Assembly (NCBI GenBank): GCA_965277745.1
Contig: OZ255837.1
Span: 992,001-1,056,000 of the forward strand
DNA length: 64,000 nt
Source of the DNA: G965277745 sp965277745
GTDB lineage: Bacteria; Pseudomonadota; Gammaproteobacteria; Cardiobacteriales; Cardiobacteriaceae
Reading direction: 5' to 3'
The notes under the pieces were generated by a model. That model worked only from the letters and a program-made list of their open reading frames with translations. It was not told the DNA's origin and did no database searches. How positions within the stretch are numbered: the stretch's first letter is position 1; every line of letters starts with the position of its first letter. Positions 42,797-51,578 of this stretch are shown here, piece after piece. The position numbers and the translations under genes are program-made.

Positions 42797-43709
42797 CGAC
42801 ACAGTTGGACGCTGGTACCAGCGCTATGAAGTCGGTGGTGCCGAGGCTATCGCCATTCAAAAGCGCGGCCCTGAAAATAAGCCGAGGCGACTGACTGAAC
42901 AGCAAGAACAGCTTGTCATTAAAGCAATCCGTGATCAGATGCCTGACCAGCATAAGCTCGACTTTGCGCTTTGGACACGGCGTGCAATTGCTCAATTGAT
43001 TAAACAATTCTGGGGTATCGATATCCCAGTTCGTCCGATGGGCGATTACCTTAAGCGCTGGGGTTTTACGCCTCAAAAGCCTTTGAAGAAGGCTTGGGAG
43101 CAAAACCCATCTCGCGTTGATGCTTGGCTGAAGGAGGAGTATCCGCAGATCAAAGCTCGCGCAAAGGCAGAGAATGCTCAGATTTTCTGGGGTGACGAAA
43201 CGGGAATGAAGAATCACACCCAACAGGGTCGGTGCTACGCGCCAAAAGGGCAAACACCGGTGCAGCCTTTGCCAGCGAAGCGAGTATCACTCAACATGAT
43301 TTCGGCAATCACCAATCAGGGCACTGTGCGATTCATGTTGTACGAATCGACCATGACAGCCAAGGTTCTGAAGAAATTCTTACGCGCGCTGATCGAATCA
43401 ACGCCTGGTCAGGTATTTCTGATTCTGGATCACTTGCGAGTACACCACGCAAAGGTCGTTAAGCGCTGGTTGGAGCGAAAGACTGTTAAGCGATATTTGG
43501 AAGTCTTCTTTCTGCCAGCTTACTCCCCAGAGTTAAATCCGGATGAATATCTACACTGTGACCTGAAAGGCATGGTACATAGTGGCGCAGCGGCACGTTC
43601 GGTTAGCGACCTAAAGAAGCGTACACGATCCTGCATGTTGAAGCTTCAGCGTCGTCCTGAACGGGTTAAAAAATACTTTGATGCAGAGTCAATCGCCTAT
43701 GCTATATAA
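42797..43709 (+). pseudogene. IS630-family transposase, 5'-truncated
   Basis: The frame is open from about 42797 without an initiator: DTVGRWYQRYEVGGAEAIAI, the HTH region, is followed by the DDE domain with FWGDETGMKN (Asp), LILDHLRVHHA (Asp) and AYSPELNPDEYLHC (Glu). About 50 N-terminal residues usual for the family are absent, cut at the junction with the IS3 element. The first available Met is 42939. No left inverted repeat remains, so the element cannot move by itself. Confidence 0.82.
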
Positions 43710-43742
43710 CCTATATAAATTGCCCCCGGGTTGATAATCAGA

Positions 43743-43955
43743 GTGTCCACATTATAAGCCGTATCCTTGGCATCACCGATGCTGAAGGATCAGCTAAAAA
43801 TTTGGTCTGTATCTTCAACGATTGCATGGGCAATCGGTGCAAGCATTGTTCTGGTTTTGAATCTATTATTCGGTAAAGGCGGTACTGTGATCGATCCACT
43901 GCTACCAATCGCTGTATTCGCTGCGATGATGATTTACCTAAAATCGAAGAAATGA
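43743..43955 (+). pseudogene. GntP-family permease, C-terminal fragment with a frameshift
   Basis: VHIISRILGITDA in one frame, then KDQLKIWSVSSTIAWAIGAS and VLVLNLLFGKGGTVIDPLLP in the next, match the end of GntP permeases including the intact copy at 26527-27960. A one-base shift lies at about 43780-43790. Everything upstream of the match is missing, replaced by the IS630 remnant. This is a different family member from the intact copy, about half identical over the tail by eye. Confidence 0.82.
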
Positions 43956-44122
43956 TTGATCAGCAAAATCTTGCCTGGAACAAGAAAATCGTGGCATGAC
44001 GGCCACCAACGCCTAACCGGGAAAGCGACATCAATTGGGCGGGAAAATCGAAAACCAAGGAAATTCAAGGCAAGTCAAACCGATTTGTGCGACAACGGCG
44101 ATGACAGGAATAAGAAACTGCG

Positions 44123-44128
44123 TATACT
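44123..44128 (+). promoter_or_regulatory. Possible -10 box for dapD
   Basis: TATACT 28 bases before the dapD ATG; no clear -35 partner. The 200 bases back to the GntP fragment hold no gene. Confidence 0.4.
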
Positions 44129-44155
44129 GGAGCTTTTTATTTCAGGCAATTCCCC

Positions 44156-44971
44156 ATGTCATTACAAAAAATCATCGAAAACGCATTCGCTGCCCGCACG
44201 GAGCTGAGTCCCGCCTCCGTCAGCAAGGAAATCCGGGAAGCGGTGGAAGAGACCCTTGAGCAACTGCAAAGCGGCGAAATTCGCGTCGCCGAACCGGTCA
44301 CGAAGGGCTGGCAAGTCAACGAATGGGTGAAAAAGGCCGTTTTGCTTTCTTTTCGAATCTCCGCCAACGAGGCGATCGCCGACGGCCATACCAGCTACTA
44401 CGACAAGGTACCGAGCCACCACGCCGGCTACGACGCCGCGCGATTCGCCGCCGAAGGAGTGCGCGTCGTCCCGCCGGCGGTCGCCCGTCGTGGTACCTTT
44501 CTCGGCAAGGGGGTCGTTTTGATGCCGTCTTATATCAACATCGGCGCCTACGTCGACGAAGGCACCATGGTCGATACCTGGGCCACCGTCGGCTCCTGTG
44601 CCCAAATCGGCAAACATGTGCATCTTTCGGGCGGTGTCGGCATCGGTGGCGTACTCGAACCGTTGCAGGCAAGTCCGACAATCATCGAGGACCACTGTTT
44701 CATCGGGGCGCGTTCGGAAATCGTCGAAGGGGTGATCGTCGAGAAAGGCGCGGTGATCTCGATGGGCATATTCATCGGACAATCGACCAAGATCTACAAC
44801 CGCGAAACCGGCGCGATCACCCGCGGGCGCGTACCGGCCGGCGCGGTTGTCGTGCCTGGCAGCCTGCCGGCAGCGGACGGCTCGCACAGCCTGTCTTGCG
44901 CCGTGATCATCAAGCAGGTCGACGCGAAAACCCGCGCCAAAACGAGCATCAACGAACTGCTGCGCGGCTGA
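44156..44971 (+). CDS. dapD: Tetrahydrodipicolinate N-succinyltransferase
   Basis: Transfers succinyl from succinyl-CoA to tetrahydrodipicolinate in the lysine/diaminopimelate pathway. It has 271 residues, the standard length. A helical N-terminal domain (1-95) precedes a left-handed beta helix of hexapeptide repeats (about 100-225: GVVLMPSYINIGAYVDEGTM) with GSCAQIGKHVHLSGGVGIGG, and a C-terminal domain ending NELLRG. It is monocistronic here; an adjacent promoter precedes yhhQ. Confidence 0.97.
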   Translation: MSLQKIIENAFAARTELSPASVSKEIREAVEETLEQLQSGEIRVAEPVTKGWQVNEWVKKAVLLSFRISANEAIADGHTSYYDKVPSHHAGYDAARFAAEGVRVVPPAVARRGTFLGKGVVLMPSYINIGAYVDEGTMVDTWATVGSCAQIGKHVHLSGGVGIGGVLEPLQASPTIIEDHCFIGARSEIVEGVIVEKGAVISMGIFIGQSTKIYNRETGAITRGRVPAGAVVVPGSLPAADGSHSLSCAVIIKQVDAKTRAKTSINELLRG

Positions 44972-44981
44972 TTCCGCCGAG

Positions 44982-45010
44982 TTGGCCGCATTTCCCAAGC
45001 GCGCTATAAT
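44982..45010 (+). promoter_or_regulatory. Sigma-70 promoter upstream of yhhQ
   Basis: TTGGCC (44982-44987) and TATAAT (45005-45010) with a 17-bp spacer, directly after dapD. Transcription would start near 45017, giving a leader of about 240 bases before yhhQ that contains a 68-codon open frame. Confidence 0.65.
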
Positions 45011-45045
45011 ATCTGCCGTTCTCCCCTTGCCATGATGAACTGCCC

Positions 45046-45252
45046 ATGAGACTTTGCGAAAAAATCGCCGCGACACGGCCCCCTGGAAACGCCCACGAAG
45101 ACCGCGCGAATGCGATCATCAAAGAGATCGTCAATGCGATCGCGGTGAAAGCGCTCGCAGTCCTCGACCGCCTCTCCTTACGCGGCGGCACCGCCATCGA
45201 CCGCTTCACCCATCACGGCACAATCTCCCTTTGCCGGCAGCGAGCGCGCTAA
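45046..45252 (+). CDS. Putative small leader protein before yhhQ
   Basis: 68 codons starting MRLCEKIAATRPPGNAHEDR; no family recognised. It begins about 30 bases after the predicted transcription start and ends three bases before the yhhQ ATG, which itself has a weak ribosome site, so coupling is plausible. Ala/Ile-rich helical segment in the middle (ANAIIKEIVNAIAVKALAVL). No preQ1-type riboswitch is obvious in the same stretch. It may be chance coding in GC-rich leader sequence. Confidence 0.35.
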   Translation: MRLCEKIAATRPPGNAHEDRANAIIKEIVNAIAVKALAVLDRLSLRGGTAIDRFTHHGTISLCRQRAR

Positions 45253-45255
45253 GCC

Positions 45256-45939
45256 ATGTACACCTTTTCCGAAGCGCAGAAAAAACACGCGCTGATTTGG
45301 CTTTGCTTCTGGCATATCGTGGTGATTGCAAGCAGCAATTTCCTCGTTCAGATCCCCATTCAATTCGCCTCGCTGACGACCACCTGGGGGGCGTTCACTT
45401 TCCCGTTCATTTTCCTGACCACCGACCTGACCGTACGCATTTTCGGTCAGTTTCTGGCGCGGAAGATCATCTTTTTCGTGATGTTTCCCGCACTTGCGAT
45501 TTCCTATGTGATTTCCATGCTGTTCCAGGAAGGACAGTTCACCGGACTGGCTGGATTCGCCGCGATCGACTGGTTTGTCGCGCGCATCGCCTTAGCCAGT
45601 TTTACCGCTTATCTCGTCGGCCAGTTGCTCGATATCAGCGTCTTCAACCGTCTGCGCCGTAACCGGCGCTGGTGGCTCGCGCCTTGCGCCTCCACCGTGA
45701 TCGGCAACGTACTCGACACCCTGGTATTTTTCTCCGTCGCTTTCTGGCACAGCCCCGATGCCTTCATGGCCGCCCACTGGCCGGGTATCGCTCTCCTCGA
45801 TTACAGCTGGAAAATCCTGATCAGCGCGACATTTTTCCTGCCGGCCTACGGCTGGATTCTAAACCAGTTGACGGCAAAGCTTACCCGACTCGAAATCCAA
45901 CAGCAGCGGCAGGCGACCCTCGGCAGCGAAGTTTGCTAA
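45256..45939 (+). CDS. yhhQ: Queuosine precursor transporter
   Basis: Inner-membrane protein, 227 residues with about six helices, of the YhhQ/vitamin uptake-like family that imports 7-cyano- or 7-aminomethyl-7-deazaguanine for queuosine in tRNA. Signature segments are HIVVIASSNFLVQIPIQF, FLTTDLTVRIFGQF and a C-terminal STVIGNVLDTLVFFSVAFW. It fits with tgt and gluQ in this window, which insert and decorate queuosine. Confidence 0.92.
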   Translation: MYTFSEAQKKHALIWLCFWHIVVIASSNFLVQIPIQFASLTTTWGAFTFPFIFLTTDLTVRIFGQFLARKIIFFVMFPALAISYVISMLFQEGQFTGLAGFAAIDWFVARIALASFTAYLVGQLLDISVFNRLRRNRRWWLAPCASTVIGNVLDTLVFFSVAFWHSPDAFMAAHWPGIALLDYSWKILISATFFLPAYGWILNQLTAKLTRLEIQQQRQATLGSEVC

Positions 45940-47222
45940 TCGCGATCCGGCACGGTAGCAGACTGGATCCGTGAAAGGGGGAGGTTCATCGTGAAATTCG
46001 ACCCCACGCCAATCTGCGATTCGATCGTCAACGTCCCGCCATGCGCTTCGACACCGTGCTTGACGATCGCAAGCCCAAGTCCGGATCCCTTCACTTGGGC
46101 GCGATTTTCATCGACTCGGTAGAAACGTTCGGTGATCCGGTCGATGTGTTCCGGCGCGATACCGATGCCGTCGTCGCTGACGACGATAAGCAGAAACTGC
46201 TCCGTTCGCGCGGCGTTCAGTTCAACTGGATGACGGCTGTCGGCATGGGAAAGCGCGTTGCCGATGAGATTGGCGACCATCGAACGCAGAATCGTCGCAT
46301 CGGCATAAACCGTGAGCGCCTCGACATAGCCGATCACCGCGCCAGCGCTATCTTTATACTGGCGGTTCGCATTTGCCACCACTTCCTCCAAAAACGGCCG
46401 CAGGGCGATTTCCGTTTCATGAATCAAGGTGCCGGTATTTTCAAGCCGCGCGAGACAGAGCATGTCCTCGACGAGAAGATGCATGCGTTCGGCGTGTTTT
46501 TGCATTTCCCGCAAGGGGTCATGCAATTTGCGCGGCAACGCGTTCCGGGCGAACACCTCAAGAAACCCGCGGAGCACCGTAATCGGTGTTTTCAATTCAT
46601 GGGAGGCATTGTCGATGAACGCTTTGCGCTTGAGATCAAGACTGACCTCACTCGTCACATCACGGGCGATCAACAACACATTCTCTTGCGCGAGCATGAC
46701 CTTGCTGAACTCCAACCAACAGTTTTCGCTCGAAATCAGGCGCAGGAGAAAACGCGAACCGCTTTTCATCTGCCGCCAGAAGGAATCGACCCCCTCGCCA
46801 CGAATCAGATAATCGATCGGTACACCGATATCGAGGCGCCGCTCTAGCCCGAGAATTTCCTGGGCGCGACGATTGAAATTGACCAAACAGCCGCGCTTGT
46901 CGACGATAACCGCCGCGTCCGGCACCGCATTGACCAGTTCACGAAATAGTGAAAGGACTCGTTGCAGGCGTCGTTTGCGTTTGCGTGACTGTTCACGCTG
47001 ACGGGAGATCAATCTCGCGCAAGCGCTTAAGGGGTAGTCAAGGCGCGGCAGTGGCGGCTTGCCACCATGATCAATCCATTGCAGCAGGCGTTTCTGTTGG
47101 CGGTAATTACGCAGAAGAAAAAAGAGCGATAAAAGGGCGACAATCCAGCCGAAAAAGGCACTCTTCCATACGAAGAGGCCGACGAGGAGAACGACGCAAA
47201 CGATCGCGAGCAGTTGATTCAA
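45936..47222 (-). CDS. phoR: Sensor histidine kinase, PhoR-like
   Basis: 428 residues. Two N-terminal membrane helices (about 5-40) with almost no periplasmic loop, a PAS domain (about 95-190) starting VPDAAVIVDKRGCLVNFNRR, a HisKA dimerisation helix with the phospho-accepting His in FIDNASHELKTPITVL, and an HATPase_c domain with NLIGNALSHA (N box), VSDDGIGIAPEH and GSGLGLAIVKH. This layout is that of PhoR, the phosphate-limitation sensor. A PhoB regulator is not adjacent; the next gene upstream is a receiver protein without a DNA-binding domain, so the pairing and the signal are uncertain. Confidence 0.82.
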   Translation of the reverse strand: MNQLLAIVCVVLLVGLFVWKSAFFGWIVALLSLFFLLRNYRQQKRLLQWIDHGGKPPLPRLDYPLSACARLISRQREQSRKRKRRLQRVLSLFRELVNAVPDAAVIVDKRGCLVNFNRRAQEILGLERRLDIGVPIDYLIRGEGVDSFWRQMKSGSRFLLRLISSENCWLEFSKVMLAQENVLLIARDVTSEVSLDLKRKAFIDNASHELKTPITVLRGFLEVFARNALPRKLHDPLREMQKHAERMHLLVEDMLCLARLENTGTLIHETEIALRPFLEEVVANANRQYKDSAGAVIGYVEALTVYADATILRSMVANLIGNALSHADSRHPVELNAARTEQFLLIVVSDDGIGIAPEHIDRITERFYRVDENRAQVKGSGLGLAIVKHGVEAHGGTLTIESQIGVGSNFTMNLPLSRIQSATVPDRD

Positions 47223-47244
47223 GAAACCCCGTAGAAACCCCGTG

Positions 47245-48030
47245 TTAAAGGAAGGATTGGAAGACGTTCACAAGGGCCAGTACGATGGCCAATCCGGCGA
47301 GGAAAAACACCCGTCTGGTGCGCCGTTCATTTTTCAGCAACTGGCGCTGCAAACGAATCACGTCGCGGCGCTGGCGCCCCAAATCCACGTTCAAATCAAT
47401 ACTACCGCTGTTGAGCTTCGGTATAGTCAAGCGATGTTCGATCTCATTCATCCGGCGCAGCAATTCATTCGTCTGCGGCCATTGCGTGCCTTGCTCGGGC
47501 GCGGTGAGTGAGGCGGCGTCCGAATCGAAAGCCCTCTCTGTGGCGAATAGCGGACTGTTGCGCTCCCTTACCCTGGAAACGCCATCACCGGTTTTTTGCG
47601 CACGCGCCGGTGTCGGGCGCAACGCTGCCGCCTCTACCTTTTGTTTCTTCCGCGCTTGCAGGCGTTTGGTAAGGACAGAGAGCAAATGGTCGAGCCCGCT
47701 CGCATCGACGGGTTTCGGCAAGTATCCGGTCGCGCCTTGATCGCGCGCCTTTTTGCGGGTTGTCTCGGAAATGTCCCCGGAATACATGATCACCGGAATT
47801 TTGCTGGTTTCCTCGTTGGCTCTCAAGCGTGCGAGTCCCTCGAAACCGTCCAGTTCCGGCATCATCACATCCATGAAAATGACATCCGGCAACAAATGGT
47901 GAAAAATCCAGCGTTCCGCGTCGATCACGCCTTCCGCCTCGCGGACGTCTATATCGTATTTGAGAAGCAAGCGTTTGAGGGTCAATCTGGCCAGCCGCGA
48001 ATCATCGACAATCAGAGCAGTTTTGAGCAT
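47245..48030 (-). CDS. Response-regulator receiver protein with C-terminal membrane anchor
   Basis: 261 residues from the Met at 48030 (a Met at 48042 is an alternative; the AAGGG site is badly spaced for both). The receiver domain fills about 1-125: KTALIVDDSRLARLTL, the phospho-acceptor Asp in DVIFMDVMMPELDGFEGL, conserved Ser in PVIMYSGD and Lys in GYLPKPVDASG. A basic, probably disordered linker and a helical segment follow, and the last 25 residues (RVFFLAGLAIVLALVNVFQS) form one membrane helix. There is no DNA-binding output. It ends 22 bases before the kinase gene, suggesting co-transcription. Confidence 0.8.
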   Translation of the reverse strand: MLKTALIVDDSRLARLTLKRLLLKYDIDVREAEGVIDAERWIFHHLLPDVIFMDVMMPELDGFEGLARLRANEETSKIPVIMYSGDISETTRKKARDQGATGYLPKPVDASGLDHLLSVLTKRLQARKKQKVEAAALRPTPARAQKTGDGVSRVRERNSPLFATERAFDSDAASLTAPEQGTQWPQTNELLRRMNEIEHRLTIPKLNSGSIDLNVDLGRQRRDVIRLQRQLLKNERRTRRVFFLAGLAIVLALVNVFQSFL

Positions 48031-48071
48031 CACAGAAATCATATCCCTTGAGTAAGCGTTAAATTGTATCA

Positions 48072-48743
48072 CTATCCACCGGATTCTCGAAGAGAGACCA
48101 AGGCATTTCCAGCGACAATAAAATGATCGAGCAGACGCACCCTGAGCACCTGTAAAAACTTATCCACCCGGGCAGTCGTGCGCCGATCCGCAGGCGAAGG
48201 CTCCAGGGAATGGGCGCAATGATTATGTACCATGATCACCGCCGCGGCATCGTATTCGATCACGGAAGCGGCAAGGCGGCGCAATGGCAACGCCACTTTC
48301 ACGGCACTGCCGCATGCCAGTTGCAAATACGAAAGAAAGCGATGCTGCTGATCGAGCAAGAGGGCCACCACCTCTTCGCGCCTCAGTCCTTATATAGCGC
48401 ATGATCAGAAAATCGCGTACATCGTCGACACTGCGAAAACGCCAGTCCAGAAAGGCGAGATTCGCTCCCAGATAGCGTTTGCACAATTCCGTCACGGCAA
48501 GGATTTCGGCTATTTTCGCCTTGCCAAGCCCCTTGATCGCGAGTAAATGTTCCTTAATCCGATCAAACTGCCGCGGCTGGAGAGCAGACGCGTGGCAAAC
48601 GACAACACTGGCTGTCCGACCGCCCCGGTGCGCAGCAAAATCGCCAGCAATTCGGCATCGGAGAACGCTTGTGGTCCGATCCGGAAAAGACGTTCCCGGG
48701 GCATATCACCGGCGTCGGAAGCGCGAATATCTTTCTTGTTCAT
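48072..48743 (-). pseudogene. radC: RadC (JAMM/MPN domain protein) with two frameshifts
   Basis: Three consecutive frames must be joined to read a RadC protein. Frame one from ATG 48743 gives RERLFRIGPQAFSDAELLAI. At about 48563-48575 it shifts to the frame reading EHLLAIKGLGKAKIAEILAV (the helix-hairpin-helix) and TELCKRYLGANLAF. At about 48381-48398 it shifts again to REEVVALLLDQQHRFLSYLQ and the metal motif MVHNHCAHSLEPSPADRRTT. The motif reads HNHC where HNHP-S-G is usual. The reconstructed length of about 220 residues is normal. RadC's cellular role is poorly known. Either the gene is dead or both indels are sequencing errors. Confidence 0.82.
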
Positions 48744-48780
48744 GCCAAGGTAGAATAAGCCATTTATCGTCTAATGCAAG

Positions 48781-49980
48781 ATGGCAAACATTCTTCTCGG
48801 CATCACTGGCGGAATTGCCGCCTACAAATCCATCGCTCTGTGCCGCGAGTTGACCTTACTGGGAAATCGGGTGCGTTGTGTACTGACCGCGGCGGCAACC
48901 ACCTTCGTCAGCGCCCAGACATTACAGGCGCTAACCGGTTTCCCGCCGCGCTGCGCGCTGTTCGACGCCGATAGCGAAGCGGCAATGGGGCATATCGAGC
49001 TTGCTCGCTGGGCGGATATCCTGCTCATCGCCCCCGCCACCGCGAACACGCTTGCCAAACTCGCCAACGGTCTCGCCGATGACCTGCTCTCCACCGTTTA
49101 TCTTGCGAGCGCCTCGCAAACCGTGATCGCGCCGGCGATGAACACTCTGATGTGGCAGCATCCCGCGACACGGCACAATATCCGACTGCTCGGCGAACGG
49201 GAACGGCACACGATCCTGCCGGTGGGAGACGGACGGCATGCCTGTGGGGAAATCGGCCCCGGACGCATGCCCGAAGTGGAAGAAATCATTGCCGCGCTCG
49301 CCGACCTGCAAGAGGAAAACTGGTGCGGCGTCCGTCTTACCTTGACCGCCGGCCCGACGCATGAAGCCATCGATCCGGTACGTTATCTGTCCAATTACAG
49401 TTCCGGCAAGATGGGCTATGCCCTGGCCGCCGCGGCACGACGGCGCGGCGCAAAAGTCACCCTGATCAGCGGTCCAACCGCGTTGCCTCCCCCCGTCGGC
49501 TGCCGTCTCCTTGCCGTCAAAAGCGCCAGGGAAATGTATCAAGCCGCCATGGAAGAGGCGCCGCGCAGTGACGTTTTCATCGCGGTGGCGGCTGTCAGTG
49601 ACTACCACGTCGCCAATTCCGTCGCGCAAAAACACAAAAAAGTGTTCCACGGCCCCCTGACCCTGACCCTGGTCGAAAATCCCGATATCGTCGCCAGCGT
49701 CGCGGCACTGCCCGACGCGCAACGCCCGTTGACCGTCGGTTTCGCCGCGGAAACCGAAACCCTGCTCGACTACGCGCGGCGAAAACGCGAAAAGAAAAAG
49801 CTTGATCTGATTGTCGCCAACGATGTCAGCGACAACGCGTTCGGCAATGCGGACAACGCCGCCATTTTGATCGACGATCACCAAGAGACGCCCTTGCCGC
49901 GCCAATCCAAAAGCGCATTGGCGGAAAAGATCCTCGCCCGTATCCTCGTTTTGCTGAAGGCGAGCGATGCTTCCCATTGA
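48781..49980 (+). CDS. coaBC: Bifunctional phosphopantothenoylcysteine decarboxylase/phosphopantothenate-cysteine ligase
   Basis: Coenzyme A synthesis, 399 residues. The N-terminal flavoprotein CoaC domain (1-190) starts ILLGITGGIAAYKS, has a catalytic His region ALTGFPPRCAL, AMNTLMWQHPATRHN and the Cys of ACGEIGPGRMPEV. The C-terminal CoaB domain (190-399) holds LTAGPTHEAIDPVRYLSNYS and GFAAETETLLDYARRK. Its end overlaps dut by 14 bases, and dut overlaps argB, so the three are an operon. Confidence 0.96.
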   Translation: MANILLGITGGIAAYKSIALCRELTLLGNRVRCVLTAAATTFVSAQTLQALTGFPPRCALFDADSEAAMGHIELARWADILLIAPATANTLAKLANGLADDLLSTVYLASASQTVIAPAMNTLMWQHPATRHNIRLLGERERHTILPVGDGRHACGEIGPGRMPEVEEIIAALADLQEENWCGVRLTLTAGPTHEAIDPVRYLSNYSSGKMGYALAAAARRRGAKVTLISGPTALPPPVGCRLLAVKSAREMYQAAMEEAPRSDVFIAVAAVSDYHVANSVAQKHKKVFHGPLTLTLVENPDIVASVAALPDAQRPLTVGFAAETETLLDYARRKREKKKLDLIVANDVSDNAFGNADNAAILIDDHQETPLPRQSKSALAEKILARILVLLKASDASH

Positions 49981-50425
49981 CTACCGCATCCTTGATCCGC
50001 GCCTCGGGAAAAGCATTCCCCTGCCCGCCTACGCCACCCCCGGCAGCGCCGCGCTCGACCTGCGCGCGGTGTTCCCCGAAAAGACACTGACGCTCGCGCC
50101 GCAAGAGACAAAATTGCTCGGCACCGGCCTTGCCATTCATATCGCCGATCCCGGCTATTGCGGCGTCATTCTGCCGCGCTCCGGTCTCGGCCACAAGCAT
50201 GGCCTCGTCCTCGGCAACCTCATCGGACTGATCGACAGCGATTATCAGGGGGAATTGAAAATTTCCTGCTGGAACCGCGGCGCGACCTCCTATGCCGTTT
50301 CCCTAGGGGAACGCATCGCGCAGTTGCTGTTTTTACCGGTCGCGCACGCCGCTTTCATGGAAGTGGCGTGCTTCACGGCAAGCGAACGCGGCGCGGGCGG
50401 CTTCGGACACAGCGGATCGGACTGA
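49967..50425 (+). CDS. dut: Deoxyuridine 5'-triphosphate nucleotidohydrolase
   Basis: dUTPase, 152 residues, which removes dUTP and supplies dUMP for thymidylate. All five motifs can be seen: AALDLRA, PRSGLGHKHGLVLGN, GLIDSDYQGEL, ERIAQLLFLP and the C-terminal RGAGGFGHSG arm. The start overlaps coaBC by 14 bases and the stop overlaps the argB start as TGATG. Confidence 0.97.
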   Translation: MLPIDYRILDPRLGKSIPLPAYATPGSAALDLRAVFPEKTLTLAPQETKLLGTGLAIHIADPGYCGVILPRSGLGHKHGLVLGNLIGLIDSDYQGELKISCWNRGATSYAVSLGERIAQLLFLPVAHAAFMEVACFTASERGAGGFGHSGSD

Positions 50426-51204
50426 TGGAAAAACCGCAGATCGTCATCAAATACGGGGGCAACGCCATCGCCGACCCAGAGTCACTCGCCAAATTCGGCG
50501 CAACGATCGCCGCCCTTGTCGAAAACGGCGACGCCGTTATCATCGTTCACGGTGGCGGTCCGCAGATCTCCCACTGGCTCGGGCGCGTCGGCATCACCAG
50601 CCGTTTCGTCGACGGCCAACGCTACACCGACCGCGACGCGCTCGCCATTGTGGAAATGGCACTGTGCGCGTACGTCAACAAGGCGCTTGTCCGTGCGTTG
50701 CAAAAAGCCGGGGTGAACGCTGCCGGCATCAGTGGCGAAGACGGAAGACTGCTCCTCGCGCAGGCCAATCCGGCACTCGGTGCAGTCGGCACCATCACGA
50801 CAACGCAACCCGCACTCGTGCTCGCCTTGCTCGCGCGCGGCTTCCTCCCGGTGATTGCTCCGCTTGCCTGCGCGAGGGACTATTCCGGCGCGCTCAACAT
50901 CAACGCCGACTACGCCGCCGCCCACATCGCCGCCGCCGTGCGTGCCGACGAATGCCTGTTCCTGACCGATGTCGATGGCCTGCTCGATGCCGGCGAAAAT
51001 CGCCTGGAGACGACGAACGCACAGGAAATCGCCGCGATGATCGCCGCCGGCACGATCAGCGACGGCATGATTCCCAAGGTCGACTGCGCGCTCACCGCGC
51101 TGCGTCTCGGCGTACCGCGCTGTCGGATCATCGGCGGCAGCGAAACAAGCGTACTGCTCGCCGCGCGGCGCGGGGAAAACGTCGGCACCATCATCCGTCC
51201 CTGA
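50425..51204 (+). CDS. argB: Acetylglutamate kinase
   Basis: Second step of arginine synthesis, phosphorylating N-acetylglutamate. It has 259 residues, slightly short of the usual 290-300 because the N-terminal arginine-sensing helix is missing: it begins MEKPQIVIKYGGNAI. Motifs are VIIVHGGGPQIS, LNINADYAAAHIA and TISDGMIPKVDCAL. Absence of the N-terminal helix suggests that it is not feedback-inhibited by arginine, as in E. coli. A longer upstream frame overlaps dut and is not used. Confidence 0.94.
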   Translation: MEKPQIVIKYGGNAIADPESLAKFGATIAALVENGDAVIIVHGGGPQISHWLGRVGITSRFVDGQRYTDRDALAIVEMALCAYVNKALVRALQKAGVNAAGISGEDGRLLLAQANPALGAVGTITTTQPALVLALLARGFLPVIAPLACARDYSGALNINADYAAAHIAAAVRADECLFLTDVDGLLDAGENRLETTNAQEIAAMIAAGTISDGMIPKVDCALTALRLGVPRCRIIGGSETSVLLAARRGENVGTIIRP

Positions 51205-51578
51205 ATCCTCGCCGTGCCCTGCCTGCGACGAATCGCCATCGACCCCGTCCAGGCAAACCCGCATTCGTCATCGACAATCTGCGCGAGCGGATCGAAATCG
51301 TCTTCAGGATAAAATGGCCGTTCCCCGTTTACCGTCTCCACTCGCGGCGGCACGCCGCCGGGTTTTCCTGAAATCGGCGCCGGAAGTGGCCGAGTCCACA
51401 GCGCTCCCCCCTGCGTTCAACTCCCAGCGCCCATGAAGCACGCCTCGCGCTTGTCGGTATTTTCCCTTGCTACGATCGTCACGGTGCTTGTTGCGAACAA
51501 AAATCGCCGCCGCTTCGGCTTGCCCGGAGGCCACACCTGCCATACAATCGACAGTTTACAACACCGTTAGCAATATAT
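51205..51578. other. Region between argB and ppiD with a possible terminator
   Basis: GCGGCG-GCA-CGCCGC (about 51343-51357) followed by CGGGTTTT could end the coaBC-dut-argB transcript weakly. A minus-strand frame beginning MPPRVETVNGERPFYPEDDF (from 51353) reads like protein at first but continues only as argB antisense and has no ribosome site. No gene is supported. Confidence 0.4.

Noticed and set aside
44162..45076. 304-codon minus-strand frame
   Set aside because: Antisense to dapD; rejected for the same reasons.
48931..49977. 348-codon minus-strand frame
   Set aside because: Antisense to coaBC, which is unmistakable; residue composition is shadow-like.
50910..51353. Minus-strand frame beginning MPPRVETVNGERPFYPEDDF
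   Set aside because: The first residues look protein-like, but there is no ribosome site and most of the frame is antisense to argB; no family recognised.
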